Shown: positions 24,704 to 25,206 of the stretch, in pieces
Layout: each line of letters opens with the position of its first letter
How positions within the stretch are numbered: the first letter of the stretch is position 1
DNA from: Pirellulaceae bacterium
GTDB lineage: Bacteria > Planctomycetota > Planctomycetia > Pirellulales > Pirellulaceae
Length of the DNA: 25,206 nucleotides
NCBI GenBank assembly: GCA_013002105.1
Contig: JABDKS010000602.1
Location: 1-25,206 of the forward strand
Reading direction: 5' to 3'
The notes under the pieces: model-generated
Databases searched by the model: none
Seen by the model: only the letters and a program-made list of their open reading frames with translations
Told to the model about the DNA's origin: nothing
Made by a program: the position numbers and the translations under genes

Positions 24704-24729
24704 GATGCCGGCATCTTGCGCAAGGCATC
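24704..24729. repeat. palindrome cluster upstream of flgF
   Basis: GATGCCGGCATC (perfect 12-bp palindrome) is followed directly by TTGCGCAA (perfect 8-bp palindrome) and a further GGCATC half-site. It lies about 65-90 bp upstream of the predicted sigma-54 start, where activators of such promoters commonly bind. It may be an operator or enhancer. Confidence 0.45.
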
Positions 24730-24952
24730 CATTGATAACGTTGGTCAATGCTTCACGGCGATGTTTGGCGGCTTGACGGTGATGTTTCGTTGCGAACGTG
24801 GTGAGAGGCGTCAAATGCTGGTTCAGCACTGCGGGTTCATAACGACGCAATCGACGCACTCATTGGGGCATCACCGCCGCACCGGCCGATTGCGACAAGT
24901 GGCTTTGACGGTTTTGCCAGTTACGACGTTGGTTCTCACCAGCAAGAGTATC

Positions 24953-24990
24953 GCGTCGTCAGGGGCTGAAACTTCAGGGGGTTAACCCTC
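24953..24990. repeat. degenerate second copy of the palindromic element
   Basis: GCGTCGT, then a small inverted repeat CTGAA-AC-TTCAG, then GGGGGTTAACCCTC. The last matches the 14-bp palindrome at 10564-10577 at 13 of 14 positions. The distance between GCGTCGT and that palindrome is 17 nt here and 16 nt in the first copy. This copy is intergenic. Confidence 0.5.
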
Positions 24991-25189
24991 ATTCGACTCA
25001 AGTCGTCGTGTGCACTGTCAAGTCACCCCATGGCCACGACGATAAACCTTAACGGTCCCGTGGAGCAGAGGGGTTGTAACGGTTCAATGGTTTCCATTGG
25101 CCTGACCGGACGCGGCGGCAAATTGATAGCCACACAAATGGGATTTGCATCCCTGAAAAATGCGGGGCCTTCATCCCTGGAGTTGAACG

Positions 25190-25206
25190 ATGGCAGACGA
25201 AGAAAC
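25190..25206 (+). CDS. start of an unidentified plus-strand gene, cut by the window end
   Basis: ATG at 25190 is preceded by GGAG with a 7-nt spacer, an excellent ribosome-binding site, and opens with codons for Met-Ala-Asp-Glu-Glu. Only five codons are visible, so no product can be named. Since it is divergent from the flgF operon, it could be another flagellar gene. Confidence 0.4.

Larger units (their letters stand above)
24558..25189. other. non-coding gap upstream of flgF
   Basis: No convincing gene lies in these 632 bases. A plus-strand open frame at 24620-24985 has no recognisable domain. The gap should hold the flgF promoter and that of the plus-strand gene beginning at 25190. It contains a weak sigma-54-like site (24647-24664), a palindrome cluster (24704-24729), a repeat related to the element in the large TPR gene (24953-24990), and inverted and direct repeats at 25085-25179. 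Confidence 0.6.

Noticed and set aside
24620..24985. 121-aa plus-strand open frame upstream of flgF
   Set aside because: No domain or clear ribosome-binding site, low-complexity composition, and it runs through the palindrome cluster and the repeat element.
1..25206. CRISPR arrays, tRNA or rRNA genes, insertion sequences, phage genes
   Set aside because: None seen; no regularly spaced repeats, transposase-like proteins or tRNA cloverleaf signatures were recognised by eye.

Overview
The window is a flagellar locus. It holds rod, hook, ring, junction, cap, filament, secretion-chaperone and regulatory genes, but no export-gate, motor/stator, switch or chemotaxis genes, so those must lie elsewhere. 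I infer a planctomycete, probably Pirellulaceae/Rhodopirellula-like. The reasons are the scattered flagellar clusters, a Sec-exported FlgH without a lipidation Cys, large periplasmic TPR proteins, and GG-N10-GC (sigma-54 type) promoters. No rRNA or other phylogenetic marker is present, so the assignment is provisional.

Layout, left to right. (1) 55-5558, minus strand: fliK-flgD-flgE, then a staphylococcal-nuclease-like lipoprotein gene, behind a near-perfect sigma-54 promoter at 5542-5558. (2) 5559-6013: a non-coding gap containing the terminator of the next operon and a helically phased repeat upstream of the fliK promoter. (3) 6014-10812, minus strand: a four-gene cassette. In transcription order it encodes a large membrane-anchored TPR protein with an STN-like module, a second exported TPR protein, a small helical protein, and a sigma-54 activator without a receiver domain. 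A sigma-54-like site precedes the first gene. (4) 10957-15393, plus strand: flgM, fliC (flagellin), fliD (cap), fliS (flagellin chaperone). A terminator-like hairpin lies between fliC and fliD. (5) 15543-24557, minus strand: flgF-flgG-flgA-flgH-flgI-flgJ-flgN-flgK-flgL, mostly with junctions of 0-50 nt, which suggests one operon. (6) 24558-25189: a non-coding gap with several inverted repeats, then the first codons of a plus-strand gene that leaves the window.

How the genes work together. FlgF/FlgG build the distal rod, with FlgJ as rod cap. FlgA/FlgI/FlgH build the P- and L-rings. FlgD caps the growing FlgE hook and FliK measures it. FlgN escorts FlgK/FlgL, which join hook to filament. FliS escorts flagellin and FliD caps the filament. 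FlgM is expected to hold back a FliA-type sigma factor until the hook is finished. The activator at 6014-7018 is the obvious candidate for firing the local sigma-54 promoters.

The least explained parts are the TPR/TPR/helical/activator cassette and a palindrome-rich element embedded in frame in the large TPR gene. A degenerate second copy of that element lies near the right end.
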